This document shows positions 25,679-34,506 of a stretch of 64,000 nt of DNA, in pieces. The stretch's first letter is position 1. Each line of letters opens with the position of its first letter. Position numbers and translations under genes: made by a program. The DNA is taken from positions 1 to 64,000 of the forward strand of contig CAJUNB010000006.1 of NCBI GenBank assembly GCA_910587635.1. Direction: 5' to 3'. Below the pieces are notes generated by a model. That model made no database searches. It was not told the DNA's origin and saw nothing but the letters and a program-made list of their open reading frames with translations. This DNA comes from an uncultured Lachnospiraceae bacterium (GTDB lineage: Bacteria; Bacillota; Clostridia; Lachnospirales; Lachnospiraceae).

Positions 25679-26452
25679 TCAGTTTCCACACTCCACACTG
25701 ATACGGTTGAAAATGCGCATGATTTCTTCCGTATCTATCTTTCTCTTCTCTTCACCGGATTTATCCAGAATAACAGTTCCCTCATGCATCATAACAAGCC
25801 TGCTGCCATATTCCACAGCATACCGCAAGTTGTGCGTCACCATGATTGTCGTCACCTGTTTCTCCCGGACGATTTTATCTGTCAGTTCCATGATGATCTG
25901 TGCTGTCTTTGGATCCAATGCAGCCGTATGTTCATCCAGAATGAGAAAATCCACCGGCGTCATCGTCGACATCAGGAGAGCCAACGCCTGCCGTTGTCCC
26001 CCGGAAAGAGCACCCACCTGTGTGTGCAGTTTATCTTCCAACCCAAGCCCAAGCTGGCTCAGAATCTCCCTGTATTCAGAAACACGCCCTTTGTTGACAC
26101 CCTTTCCAAGACCATAATGTCTGCCCTTGTTATCTGCCAATGACATATTTTCCAGAATTGTCATACTGGGACAGGTTCCCTTGGCCGGGTCCTGGTATAC
26201 CCTCCCGATCTTCCTCTGTCGTACATAATCTTTCTGCCCTGTGATATCCTGCCCGTTTACCAGGATACAGCCGCCATCCACATCGATGCTGCCGCATATA
26301 ATGTTCAGCAGGGAGGTCTTCCCTGAGCCATTACTCCCTACTACAGAGACAAACTCTCCTTCTTCTATGGTAAAATCAAATCCCCGGAACAGGCAGAGCT
26401 CATTGACACTTCCCGGATTATAGTGTTTACTGATTTGTTTCAATGTCAACAT
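25679..26452 (-). CDS. ABC importer ATP-binding protein, TrpXYZ-type (probable tryptophan uptake)
   Basis: A 257-residue ABC ATPase: Walker A GSNGSGKT (39-46), LSGGQ (149-153), Walker B DEHTAALD (173-180) with His in place of the usual Pro, as is common in this subfamily, and an H-loop in MVTHNLR. It overlaps the permease gene by 26 bp. The tryptophan assignment rests on the T-box in the operon leader, not on this protein. Confidence 0.85.
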   Translation of the reverse strand: MLTLKQISKHYNPGSVNELCLFRGFDFTIEEGEFVSVVGSNGSGKTSLLNIICGSIDVDGGCILVNGQDITGQKDYVRQRKIGRVYQDPAKGTCPSMTILENMSLADNKGRHYGLGKGVNKGRVSEYREILSQLGLGLEDKLHTQVGALSGGQRQALALLMSTMTPVDFLILDEHTAALDPKTAQIIMELTDKIVREKQVTTIMVTHNLRYAVEYGSRLVMMHEGTVILDKSGEEKRKIDTEEIMRIFNRISVECGN

Positions 26453-27389
26453 CTGTCTTCACCTTCTTCTTTCTATCCATCCCAAGTACAAGTATGATCA
26501 GAAACAATACTGCCGTAATCAATTTCAAGTCACTGGAGGCGAGCCCCATCCTGATAGCAAGCGCCACACAGCCCTTGTAAATAAGGGAGCCGGCTACTAC
26601 GCTGGTGGTCACTTTCCACAGAGTCACTTTCCGAAACAGACTTGTACCGATAATGACACTTGCCAGTCCGATTACCACCGTTCCCGTGCCGACGGAAATA
26701 TCAAAAAACCGCTGCTGCTGAGCAAAGATACAGCCACTCAGAGTCACGAGAGCGTTTGCCACGGAAAGTCCTACGATCTTTACAAACCCCCTGTCCACTC
26801 CTAAAGATGTGACGATCGTGTCATTATCTCCTACAGCCCGGAGCAGAAAACCCGATTTTGTACTCAGATACCAGTCCAACAGACATTTGGTCATCACTGT
26901 AATCACCAGTATTACGATGACCGTCTTACAGTTTTCCAGTGATCCTTTAAAAATGCCATTCACCAGGCTGTTATCGAAAATATTGTCGGCGTTATAGATG
27001 GGAAGATTCGCCCTGCCTGCGATACGCAGGTTTACTGTATACAATGCAGTCATCATAATAATGCCTGACAGGAGATCCCGCACCTTACATTTCACATGAA
27101 TCAGCCCCGTCAGCATCCCTACAAAAGCTCCTGCAAAAAAACAGACAGGAAGCGTCAGGATGGCCGGAATTCCTTTGGATATGAGAATACAGGCGATGGC
27201 GGCTCCCAAAGGGAAACTGCCATCCACTGTCAAATCCGGGAAATCCAGTATTTTATAAGTAATATACACACCCAGCCCCATAATTCCATAGATGAGACCC
27301 TGTTCCAGAACACTCAATAACAATGCCAATTTTGTTCTCTCCTTACTGTTCCCCGGTTGATTCTTTATCACCCTGTCAGGAATCTGCAT
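26427..27389 (-). CDS. ABC importer permease, TrpXYZ-type
   Basis: A 320-residue polytopic protein with about eight or nine hydrophobic segments, of the branched-chain/ribose permease superfamily subgroup paired with PF04392-type binding proteins. GLGVYITYKILDFPDLTVDG near the N-terminus and LRAVGDNDTIVTSLGVD in the cytoplasmic coupling region are typical. It sits between the binding protein (2 bp away) and the ATPase. Confidence 0.85.
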   Translation of the reverse strand: MQIPDRVIKNQPGNSKERTKLALLLSVLEQGLIYGIMGLGVYITYKILDFPDLTVDGSFPLGAAIACILISKGIPAILTLPVCFFAGAFVGMLTGLIHVKCKVRDLLSGIIMMTALYTVNLRIAGRANLPIYNADNIFDNSLVNGIFKGSLENCKTVIVILVITVMTKCLLDWYLSTKSGFLLRAVGDNDTIVTSLGVDRGFVKIVGLSVANALVTLSGCIFAQQQRFFDISVGTGTVVIGLASVIIGTSLFRKVTLWKVTTSVVAGSLIYKGCVALAIRMGLASSDLKLITAVLFLIILVLGMDRKKKVKTDVDIETNQ

Positions 27390-27390
27390 T

Positions 27391-28467
27391 TTATTCCACT
27401 ACGATTTCATCAAATATTTCTACTGCTCTGTTTGCCATATCTTCCGGGATCTCCAGATTTATCTTCTCTGCCGCTGCCGTATTCACATAAAGACTGGCCT
27501 GGGTGATGACTTCAAAAGGCATATCCGCCGCTTTCGCCTCCCCCTTCAATACTTTTGCCGCCATAGCACCGGTCTGTTTTCCAAGGGCAACATAGTCAAG
27601 TCCCATGGAAGCCACACAGCCGCTCCGTACCTGTTCGATTTCGGAACCGAATACCGGGATACCCTTTTTATTGGCCTCGTCCAGTACCGTCTGCAGAGCA
27701 GACACTACCGTATTGTCTGTCAAATTTGTAATACAGTCCACTTTATCCGCCATATCCGCTGCCGCCATGGGGACATCCGCAATAGTGTTGATCCCTGTTT
27801 CTACAATCTCGAATCCGTATTCCGCAGCGCTTTCCTTATACGCTTCTATGGTACTGACTGAATTTGCTTCACTTGTCGTATAGAGGATACCGATCTTCTC
27901 CGCTTCCGGCAGCATCTCCCGGATCATCTTCAGCTGCTCTGTCACAGGGAGAGCATCACTCGTTCCCGTAATGTTTCCCACACTTTTGCCGCCTGCTTCT
28001 GCAAGCCCCGCCTGTACCGGATCAGACACTGCCGTATATATGACGGGAATATCAGTATTCATACAGGAATTATAGGCGCTCATAGCTGTGGGTGTCGCAA
28101 TGGCACAGATCAAATCCACTTTCTGAGATACATAGGCGTCTGAAATCGTGCTGGCCGTTCCCATATCGGCCTGAGCATTGTCAAATACTATTGTCAGATT
28201 CTTTCCCTCTTCGATGCCGGCTTCCGCCAGTCCTGCCAGAAACCCTTGTCTACAGTTGTCCAGAGAACCGTGCTCTGCAAACTGGGAAATACCGATCGTA
28301 TATTGTCCGCCATCCGCCTGCTCTGTCCCGGCATCGGCCTGCACCGCTCCGCCATCGGACTGAGCCAAGGAAGCTGCCTCTTCTTTCTCTCCCTGACTTC
28401 CACATGCTGTCACGGACAAAACCATAGCTGCTGTCATCAATACTGTCATCATCTTTTTTTTCATCAT
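27391..28467 (-). CDS. trpX: ABC importer substrate-binding lipoprotein, TrpX-like
   Basis: A 358-residue lipoprotein with signal peptide and lipobox SVTAC followed by GSQGEK, an Ala/Gly/Asp-rich linker (about 28-53), and a two-lobed domain of the ABC_sub_bind (PF04392) family: YTIGISQFAEHGSLDNCRQG, AIATPTAMSAYN and PVIYTAVSDPVQAGL. It starts at ATG 28467 with AAAGGAG upstream. It is the first gene of the T-box-controlled operon, so the ligand is probably tryptophan; related proteins bind various aromatic compounds. Confidence 0.85.
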   Translation of the reverse strand: MMKKKMMTVLMTAAMVLSVTACGSQGEKEEAASLAQSDGGAVQADAGTEQADGGQYTIGISQFAEHGSLDNCRQGFLAGLAEAGIEEGKNLTIVFDNAQADMGTASTISDAYVSQKVDLICAIATPTAMSAYNSCMNTDIPVIYTAVSDPVQAGLAEAGGKSVGNITGTSDALPVTEQLKMIREMLPEAEKIGILYTTSEANSVSTIEAYKESAAEYGFEIVETGINTIADVPMAAADMADKVDCITNLTDNTVVSALQTVLDEANKKGIPVFGSEIEQVRSGCVASMGLDYVALGKQTGAMAAKVLKGEAKAADMPFEVITQASLYVNTAAAEKINLEIPEDMANRAVEIFDEIVVE

Positions 28468-28510
28468 TTTTTCTCCTTTTCTGTTTGCCTGTAGGAGGAA
28501 GAGAACCGGT

Positions 28511-28682
28511 GCCGCGAGCTGCCTGTAAAAATGAATCGCATTTTCGCGATTCCCCGCGCGCGAGCGGTGCGCTTTAGCGCAATATTCCTCGCCGCGAGCT
28601 GCCTGTAATAATGAATCGCATTTTCGCGATTCCCCGCGCGCGAGCGGTGCGCTTTAGCGCAATATTCCTCGCCGCGAGCTGC
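28511..28682. repeat. 80-bp tandem repeat, 2.1 copies, GC-rich, in the trpX leader
   Basis: GCCGCGAGCTGCCTGTAA starts at 28511 and again at 28591, and a partial third copy (GCCGCGAGCTGCG) starts at 28671, a period of exactly 80 bp. The two full copies differ at one base (AAAAATG versus AATAATG). Each unit contains palindromes, including GAATCGC...GCGATTC and TTGCGCTAAAGCGCA on the minus strand. It lies between the T-box terminator and the trpX ribosome-binding site and is much more GC-rich than its surroundings. Confidence 0.9.
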
Positions 28683-28686
28683 GCAT

Positions 28687-28965
28687 AAAAAACGCCCCAA
28701 GCATATACTATGCTTGAGGCGCTAATCATCATTATCGCGGTACCACTCAACTTGGTCTAACTATAGAAGACCCACTCTTTTCATGTACTTCATACATGCC
28801 GCATGGATAACGGGTACGGTTCCCGGCAGTTCCTACTTGATATTCCGTTCGGGCTGCCCTCAAAAGTCCATTCAGCAAATTCTCCCCATGCTGCAATCTC
28901 ACCGCCTGCAGCTCTCTGTCATGGTTCCTATAAGCTTACTTCTCTTTCTCACAGGTTTACTTAAT
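28687..28965 (-). promoter_or_regulatory. T-box leader with tryptophan (UGG) specifier
   Basis: On the minus strand the leader has the Stem I features ACAGAGAGC and GGCGGTGAGATTGC, then GCTGAATGGACTTTTGAGG, where TGG (28870-28868) is in the specifier position. The T-box sequence TGAGTGGTACCGCG is at 28749-28736. A terminator follows: GCGCCTCAAGCATA pairing with TATGCTTGGGGCG and then T6 (28722-28687). Uncharged tRNA-Trp should favour antitermination and expression of trpXYZ under tryptophan limitation. Confidence 0.93.
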
Positions 28966-28976
28966 ATTATGCAATT

Positions 28977-29005
28977 ACTTTAATCTCTTTTACCCAAAAT
29001 GTCAA
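28977..29005 (-). promoter_or_regulatory. Promoter of the T-box/trpX operon
   Basis: TTGACA (29005-29000) and TAAAGT (28982-28977) with a 17-bp spacer lie just upstream of the T-box Stem I. The -35 is perfect and the -10 is weak. Confidence 0.6.
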
Positions 29006-29152
29006 GAAAAATTTTTTGAATTTTTTCCATTTTTAAGGAACTGAAAAAACTACAATTTTACAAAATATATCAATGAAATGCACCGTAAAAAAGACATTTA
29101 TTGTCTATCTGGAAAAAATGGGGAAGCTCAAAAAATTATTGATGACCCAAAG

Positions 29153-29740
29153 CTACTCTTTTAAATTTCCCTTTCGAACATTATCCTGAATGATTTCATC
29201 CGTTATTTCAAACAATTTAACCGACCCCAATTTTGTTTTCCCCTGTCTTTTATAGACTTGTTCCACTGTAACATCATGCTCCTGCCAGTCTCCACCGTTA
29301 TTGCTGTCATTTAATATGAGTGGCTGGAGATTATCAATGGCGTGTACAAATTTCGATTCCGCAGTTTCATATGCATCGAACTCATCAAATAACGCTGTAA
29401 ATTCCGCCTTTTGTTCTTTCGGAAGAATTGAAAATATCCGTTCTTTAGCAGCATCTTCTCTGGCTTTCTGTGTTTTCAAACCTTCCGCATCATATGCATA
29501 GGTATCTCCTGCATCGATCTCGACAATATCGTGAATCAGGCACATCAACATTACTTTTACAATATCGATTTCTTCGTTGGCGTATTCTCTGAGCAGATAC
29601 GCCATTATTGCCATATGCCAGGAATGTTCGGCATCATTTTCATTTCTTCCGTTCAGAGATAAATGGGTTTGCCTGAATACATTCTTTGCTTTATCGATTT
29701 CCAACGCAAATGCCATCTGTCTTTTTATACGTTCATCCAT
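29153..29740 (-). CDS. HD-domain hydrolase, YfbR-like
   Basis: About 195 residues with NDAEHSWHMAIMAYLL, LIHDIVEIDAGDTYAYD and a late Asp in VHAIDNLQP, the metal-binding H...HD...D set of the HD_3/YfbR nucleotidase-like family. ATG 29740 is preferred over 29767 because GGGGG lies six bases upstream. It may dephosphorylate (deoxy)nucleoside monophosphates; substrate not proven. It stands alone. Confidence 0.8.
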   Translation of the reverse strand: MDERIKRQMAFALEIDKAKNVFRQTHLSLNGRNENDAEHSWHMAIMAYLLREYANEEIDIVKVMLMCLIHDIVEIDAGDTYAYDAEGLKTQKAREDAAKERIFSILPKEQKAEFTALFDEFDAYETAESKFVHAIDNLQPLILNDSNNGGDWQEHDVTVEQVYKRQGKTKLGSVKLFEITDEIIQDNVRKGNLKE

Positions 29741-29792
29741 ATTAAACCCCCTGTATATTTTGATCATTTATTTCTTACAATGCTCCGTCAGA

Positions 29793-29851
29793 TAGCAGTT
29801 ATAGAGGCAATATGACATAGGCTGTCTGTCGGCCTGTCCATATAACTGCTA
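29793..29851. repeat. 11-bp perfect inverted repeat
   Basis: TAGCAGTTATA (29793-29803) and TATAACTGCTA (29841-29851) flank a 37-nt loop, between the HD gene and the YdeI pseudogene. The right arm contains the pseudogene stop codon. It may be the stem of a transcript end, but there is no T run. Confidence 0.6.
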
Positions 29852-30093
29852 CATCGGCTTTAGGTTTTTATTGAGTCTGTCCACCATCCAGGCGATTCGT
29901 TTTTCCCACCCGACATCTGTCTTTGCATCCAAATATGCCCGTCAATCCATCCAAAGCAGAGGGCTTCTTCCAGAGCTTCTCCTGCTTTTATCGTTTTTGG
30001 CCCTCCGGCCTTGCCAAATAAAAGCCAAACGCCATCCTTTGACTGACCAATGGGATTCTCATTATCGGTTAAACTCCCTTTCATCTGTATCAT
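29849..30093 (-). pseudogene. YdeI/OmpD-associated family gene with internal deletion and frameshift
   Basis: The 5' part keeps the family core SKDGVWLLFGKAGGPKTI and GEALEEALCFGWIDG. Directly after this, in another frame, the sequence reads DAKTDVGWEKRIAWMVDRLN then KNLKPM and stop, which looks like the extreme C-terminus of the same family (compare SAKTxxTRxRRI). The central domain between WIDG and the C-terminal helix is gone. The start, and so the N-terminal residues before SKDGVW, is uncertain. Confidence 0.6.
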
Positions 30094-30241
30094 AAAAGCA
30101 ATATACTCTATGTGTGCCGAGGCTACTACACCTTATGGCTGCCCGGTAAAGCACATATTTTTATAGTATGTAATTTTTTTGGAAAAATCAACTGTTTATC
30201 ATATAAAAAGCGCCCTTCAATTGCCAAAAGCACATATTAGA

Positions 30242-30280
30242 AAAGTGACCCTGCCATTCGACAGTGGTCACTTTCTTTTA
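30242..30280. terminator. Bidirectional terminator hairpin
   Basis: AAAGTGACC (30242-30250) and GGTCACTTT (30266-30274), followed by CTTTT. On the minus strand it is followed by TTTTC, so it can end the alpha-galactosidase transcript. A perfect palindrome, ACCCATGTGGGT, lies next to it at 30306-30317. Confidence 0.7.
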
Positions 30281-30351
30281 AACATGGGTTCCACACATGT
30301 TGGATACCCATGTGGGTGGGCTTTTATTTTATATTCATTTACTTATATCTA

Positions 30352-32532
30352 TTATTTCATCTGCAACTCTATCTGATAGGCCCGGTATTCTCCCAGCTCC
30401 ACCGGCATGGGAAGTCCGGCTTCCATCAGAGCAGAACCATAAAAGCTCCTGCCCGTGTTCTGTTCTTCATACAGAGCCTCCCGCTCAAGACCTTTCAGCT
30501 TTACATAATTAACTTTCATATTGCCGTGAATCTCAAGCATAACAACGCTGAGCAGGGCCTGTCTTCCATCCTGAGAAATGATGAGCCATGATACGTAAGG
30601 ATCACAGAAAGGGTCTGACAGACGATAGTAATCTCCAGTCCTGATCAATTCCGCATATTTCCTATACTGGACAATTTGTTGTTTTACTTCCTCTTTTTCT
30701 TCCTCTGTCATCGTACCGGGATCCAGCTCATAACCAAATCCCCCTCCTGCCATAGCTACCACGCCCCTTGTCCGCAGGCTCGTAGTGCGGCCTGTCTGAT
30801 GATTGGGCACTGCAGACACATGAGCTCCCACCGTACAGGCAGGATAGAAAAAGGATGTCCCATACTGAATCCGCAGCCGGTCCACGGCGTCCGTGTTGTC
30901 ACTGCACCAGATCTGAGGCGTATAATACATCATTCCCGCATCAAATCTGCCTCCTCCTCCACTGCATCCTTCGATCAGCACATTGGGATATTTGCGCATC
31001 ATCTTTTCCAGGAAATCGTATACTCCCAGGACATAGTCATATGTCACCTTTCCCTGGTCGGTGGTAAGAGAATAGATATCTGCAATACTGCGATTCATAT
31101 CCCATTTGATATATTCGATGTTGCCCTGGTCCAGTATCTCACAAATATTTTCAAAAATAGCATCCCGTACATCTTTTCTGGAAAAATCCAGTACAAGCTG
31201 GTTTCGGGCATAGACAGGTTTCCTCCCCGGCACCTTCATGACCCAGTCAGGATGCTCCCGATAGAGCCTGCTGTCCTCGGAGACCATCTCCGGTTCAATC
31301 CAGATACCAAATCGCACGCCAAGATGATTGATCTTCTCTATCAGTTCCCCCAGGCTGCAACCCAGCTTTTCTTCGTTTACCTGCCAGTCACCCAGACCAC
31401 TGTTATCATCTTCACGTTTTCCAAACCAGCCATCGTCCATAACCACCATATCGATTCCGAGCGCGGCAGCTTCTTTGGCCAGTTTGTATATTTTTTCTCC
31501 ATCCAGATCAAAGTACATGGCCTCCCAGCTATTGAGCAGCACCGGCCTGATCTTGTGGCTGTATGTGCCTCTGCATATATGCTCCCTGATACAGCGATGG
31601 TACTGTCTGGACAATTTCCCATACCCTTCATCCGAATAGCACAGCACCGTCTCCGGCACTACCAGCTTTTCCCCCTGCTCCAGCGGATAGTGGAACAGAT
31701 CGCTCTGCAGCCCCATCATAACCCTTGTCTGGCCGAACTGATCCTGTTCCGCCTCACACATAAAGTTGCCGCTGTACACAAACATCATGCCATAGCAGCT
31801 TCCCATATCTTCCGTAGTCTCCTGCCGGGCAACGATCACAGCCGGATTGTACTGATGGCTGGATGTCCCCCTGCGGCTGCCGATGATGCAGTTGCCCCTT
31901 GCGATCTCCCTGCGTTGGAAATTCCGTTCCATGGAATGCCTTCCGCAGAAACAGATCAGGTCATAACCGTCCGTCAGAAAATCCAGACAGGCGGAGGCAG
32001 CCTTTTCCACAATGACCTTTTCCGTTCCGCCATTGATGATTTCTGCACTCCTCGTTATGATATCCTCTTTTTCCAGTACACTGTACAGAAGACGCACCCT
32101 CACTGCGCTCACTGCATCTTCCAGGACGATTTCCAGCGTCTCTGCTTCTTCCCGGTCCGCATACACGGCGGGAAGCCCCTGCAGACTTTCTTTTCCCTGT
32201 CTGATCTCATGACTGACATAGCGCAGATCACAGCAGTCAGAGCCGTCCCCATTGTGTACAATGAGCGCACTGCTGCGGTAATCCCCTGTTCCCACACAGG
32301 GATATTCCTGGGGCAGCACATCCAGGGAATAGGTCCTGTTCATGGCAGACTCCGCCGGATTCCCGGAAAATCCCCTGTCATAATAGGTCAGGAGATAATC
32401 CATATTTCCAGACACTTTTGCACCATAGTATAAATGCAGTAAAAAACCAAGGTCATCCGCTTTCATCTGATACGTCGTACGCGCCGTCTCCAAAGTAAAA
32501 ATGCGATTATTCTGATGATAATAAATTGCCAC
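30352..32532 (-). CDS. Alpha-galactosidase, GH36
   Basis: A 726-residue GH36 enzyme with an N-terminal beta-supersandwich, a catalytic TIM barrel and a C-terminal beta domain. MDDGWFGKRED (365-375), KWDMNR with nucleophile Asp478, and CSDNTDAVDR with acid/base Asp548 match the numbering in Geobacillus AgaA/AgaB. There is no signal peptide, so it acts in the cytoplasm on imported raffinose- or melibiose-type sugars. The start is GTG with AGGAGGAG upstream. It lies 254 bp downstream of the importer genes on the same strand. Confidence 0.93.
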   Translation of the reverse strand: MAIYYHQNNRIFTLETARTTYQMKADDLGFLLHLYYGAKVSGNMDYLLTYYDRGFSGNPAESAMNRTYSLDVLPQEYPCVGTGDYRSSALIVHNGDGSDCCDLRYVSHEIRQGKESLQGLPAVYADREEAETLEIVLEDAVSAVRVRLLYSVLEKEDIITRSAEIINGGTEKVIVEKAASACLDFLTDGYDLICFCGRHSMERNFQRREIARGNCIIGSRRGTSSHQYNPAVIVARQETTEDMGSCYGMMFVYSGNFMCEAEQDQFGQTRVMMGLQSDLFHYPLEQGEKLVVPETVLCYSDEGYGKLSRQYHRCIREHICRGTYSHKIRPVLLNSWEAMYFDLDGEKIYKLAKEAAALGIDMVVMDDGWFGKREDDNSGLGDWQVNEEKLGCSLGELIEKINHLGVRFGIWIEPEMVSEDSRLYREHPDWVMKVPGRKPVYARNQLVLDFSRKDVRDAIFENICEILDQGNIEYIKWDMNRSIADIYSLTTDQGKVTYDYVLGVYDFLEKMMRKYPNVLIEGCSGGGGRFDAGMMYYTPQIWCSDNTDAVDRLRIQYGTSFFYPACTVGAHVSAVPNHQTGRTTSLRTRGVVAMAGGGFGYELDPGTMTEEEKEEVKQQIVQYRKYAELIRTGDYYRLSDPFCDPYVSWLIISQDGRQALLSVVMLEIHGNMKVNYVKLKGLEREALYEEQNTGRSFYGSALMEAGLPMPVELGEYRAYQIELQMK

Positions 32533-32786
32533 GATCTGTCTCCTCCTGCCATATTCGTCTGTATATTTTATCGCAAATTTTTACGATGGTCAATGACCCC
32601 GCAGCATTGGCCGGAAAATGTGTAAAATTATCATCCACCCGGTCCCTCGGCGGGGTCATCGACACCAGCGGCAACAGCCTGCCGTCTGTTTTTCTGTCAC
32701 CGGCCAAAAGCCGATCACTCCTCATCCAGACAGCAGAGCGCCGTTGCCCGCGGGATGCAAAATCAATATAAGGAATGTCATCCTTT

Positions 32787-33632
32787 TTATTTTACGGCAC
32801 CATTTACCACACCGTTCAGGATCTGCTTCTGACAAACGATATAGAATATCAGAATCGGCAACAGTGCCAGCAGATAAGAGGCAAACGCCAGATTATAGTT
32901 CGTTCCGAACTGTGACTGGAAATTCAACTGTGCCAGTGGTAGTGTATTCTGGCTGGAACCTGCCATAACGATAAGGGGTGTCATCACATCGTTCCATACG
33001 GACAGCGCTGTAATAACGGCAACGGTTGCATGCATGGGCTTCATAATCGGGAAGATAATCTTCCAGTAAGTCGTCCAGGTAGAAGCGCCGTCCACTTTGG
33101 CAGCCTCTTCCAGAGCCATCGGTATGTTGACAAGATACCCGGAATACAAAAGGACATTCATGGGCATATAAAATACCACATACAAAAGCACAACGCCGAA
33201 CCAGTTTGCCAGATGCATCTCTGCCGTCTGTTTTGCGATGGGCATCATCAGGATAGCAAAGGGAACAAACATACCGCTGACGATAAAGAGATACACAAAA
33301 TTGTAAAATTTGCTGCTGGCTTTATTTCTTCCAAGAGAATATCCCATGAGAGAATGAAGCGCCAGCGACAGGATGATCGTAATACCGGAAATCAGAAGGC
33401 TGTTTCCAAGAGAGTGCCAGAAATCCGTTACTTCCATAGCCTCTCTGAAGTTGTTCAAGCTCCAGGACTGGGGCAATGATAAAATACCACTGATGCTGTT
33501 CGTCATTTCTGACGGCTGTTTAAACGCAATGATAATAGTCATATATAGCGGGAATATGATCGTAATAAGACCCAGGATCAAAAAGATCATCGGGACATAT
33601 TTCCATACCCGGATAGATTTTGATTCTGTCAT
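32787..33632 (-). CDS. Carbohydrate ABC permease, MalG-type
   Basis: A 281-residue inner-membrane protein with six predicted segments and the cytoplasmic coupling motif EEAAKVDGASTWTTYWKIIFP (about 190-210), whose EAA...G pattern contacts the ATPase. It overlaps its partner permease by 4 bp. Part of an alpha-galactoside importer by context; the ATPase subunit is not encoded nearby and is probably a shared MsmX-like protein. Confidence 0.88.
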   Translation of the reverse strand: MTESKSIRVWKYVPMIFLILGLITIIFPLYMTIIIAFKQPSEMTNSISGILSLPQSWSLNNFREAMEVTDFWHSLGNSLLISGITIILSLALHSLMGYSLGRNKASSKFYNFVYLFIVSGMFVPFAILMMPIAKQTAEMHLANWFGVVLLYVVFYMPMNVLLYSGYLVNIPMALEEAAKVDGASTWTTYWKIIFPIMKPMHATVAVITALSVWNDVMTPLIVMAGSSQNTLPLAQLNFQSQFGTNYNLAFASYLLALLPILIFYIVCQKQILNGVVNGAVK

Positions 33633-34474
33633 AGCTGCTCCTCCTTACTACCGGAAAATTTCATCTGTGCAACAGAAAGAACTACAATTACAACGAAGAA
33701 AACAACTGCATTGGCACTCTGGAATCCAAACTGTCCGCCTGCCATACCATTGTTATAGATCAGATAGGAAATGGACTCCGTACTCTGTGCAGGACCGCCC
33801 TTAGTCAAAGCCATGATCTGATCGAATACCATCAGGAAGTTCTTGACACAAAGTACCATATTGATCGAAAAGAATGGGATGATCAGCGGAAACGTCAGAT
33901 ATCTGAACTGTTTCCATCCGGTTGCGCCATCCAGCCCCCCCGCCTCGTAAACATCTTCCGGTACAGTCTGAAGACCTGAAATATAGATGATCGTATTCAT
34001 GGCAATGGCCTGCCATGCACAGACAACCACAACACCGATCCATGCCGTACCTGGGTTGGAAAGGATACTGCTTGTTCCCGTCAATGCAGGAAGGATATAG
34101 GTAAAGAAATAGTTAAAAATATAACCTACTACAAGGGCGCCCAGTACGTTAGGCAGAAAATACGCGCCGCGGAAAAAGCTTTTCGCGCGGATTTTACTGT
34201 TGAGCGCCAGCGCTAAAACCAGGCTGATCACATTTGTTACAATCGTGGAAACAACTGCCAGCTTAAAGGTAAACCAGTAGGATTTTCCTACCCGGGCATC
34301 CGAGAACAGATCAATGTAATTACGCAGTCCTACCCAGTCATATGTACCAAATCCCCTGAAATTGGTGAAGCTGTAAACCACACCTCGAATGAGGGGTATC
34401 GTATTAAAGCAGACGAACAACGCCAGAATCGGAATCGTTATCAGTAAAAATGTCATTTTTCTATCATTTTTCAT
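33629..34474 (-). CDS. Carbohydrate ABC permease, MalF-type
   Basis: A 281-residue permease with six predicted segments; the coupling loop is EDVYEAGGLDGATGWKQF. It follows the binding-protein gene by 32 bp and overlaps the next permease gene at ATGA. It starts at ATG 34474 with GAGAGG upstream. Confidence 0.88.
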   Translation of the reverse strand: MKNDRKMTFLLITIPILALFVCFNTIPLIRGVVYSFTNFRGFGTYDWVGLRNYIDLFSDARVGKSYWFTFKLAVVSTIVTNVISLVLALALNSKIRAKSFFRGAYFLPNVLGALVVGYIFNYFFTYILPALTGTSSILSNPGTAWIGVVVVCAWQAIAMNTIIYISGLQTVPEDVYEAGGLDGATGWKQFRYLTFPLIIPFFSINMVLCVKNFLMVFDQIMALTKGGPAQSTESISYLIYNNGMAGGQFGFQSANAVVFFVVIVVLSVAQMKFSGSKEEQL

Positions 34475-34506
34475 TTTTTCCTCTCTCCTTTCTCAGTATG
34501 ATGCAT

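Noticed and set aside
28464..28700. 78-codon minus-strand frame through the 80-bp repeats
   Set aside because: It exists only because the GC-rich repeat lacks stops in that frame; there is no ribosome-binding site and it overlaps the T-box terminator.
28736..28749. T-box belonging to a tRNA synthetase gene
   Set aside because: The only downstream genes are the ABC importer genes; specifier UGG fits tryptophan uptake.
30676..32433. 585-codon plus-strand frame opposite the alpha-galactosidase
   Set aside because: Composition is rich in His, Cys and Pro with no domain, and the opposite strand encodes a full GH36 enzyme with catalytic residues in place.
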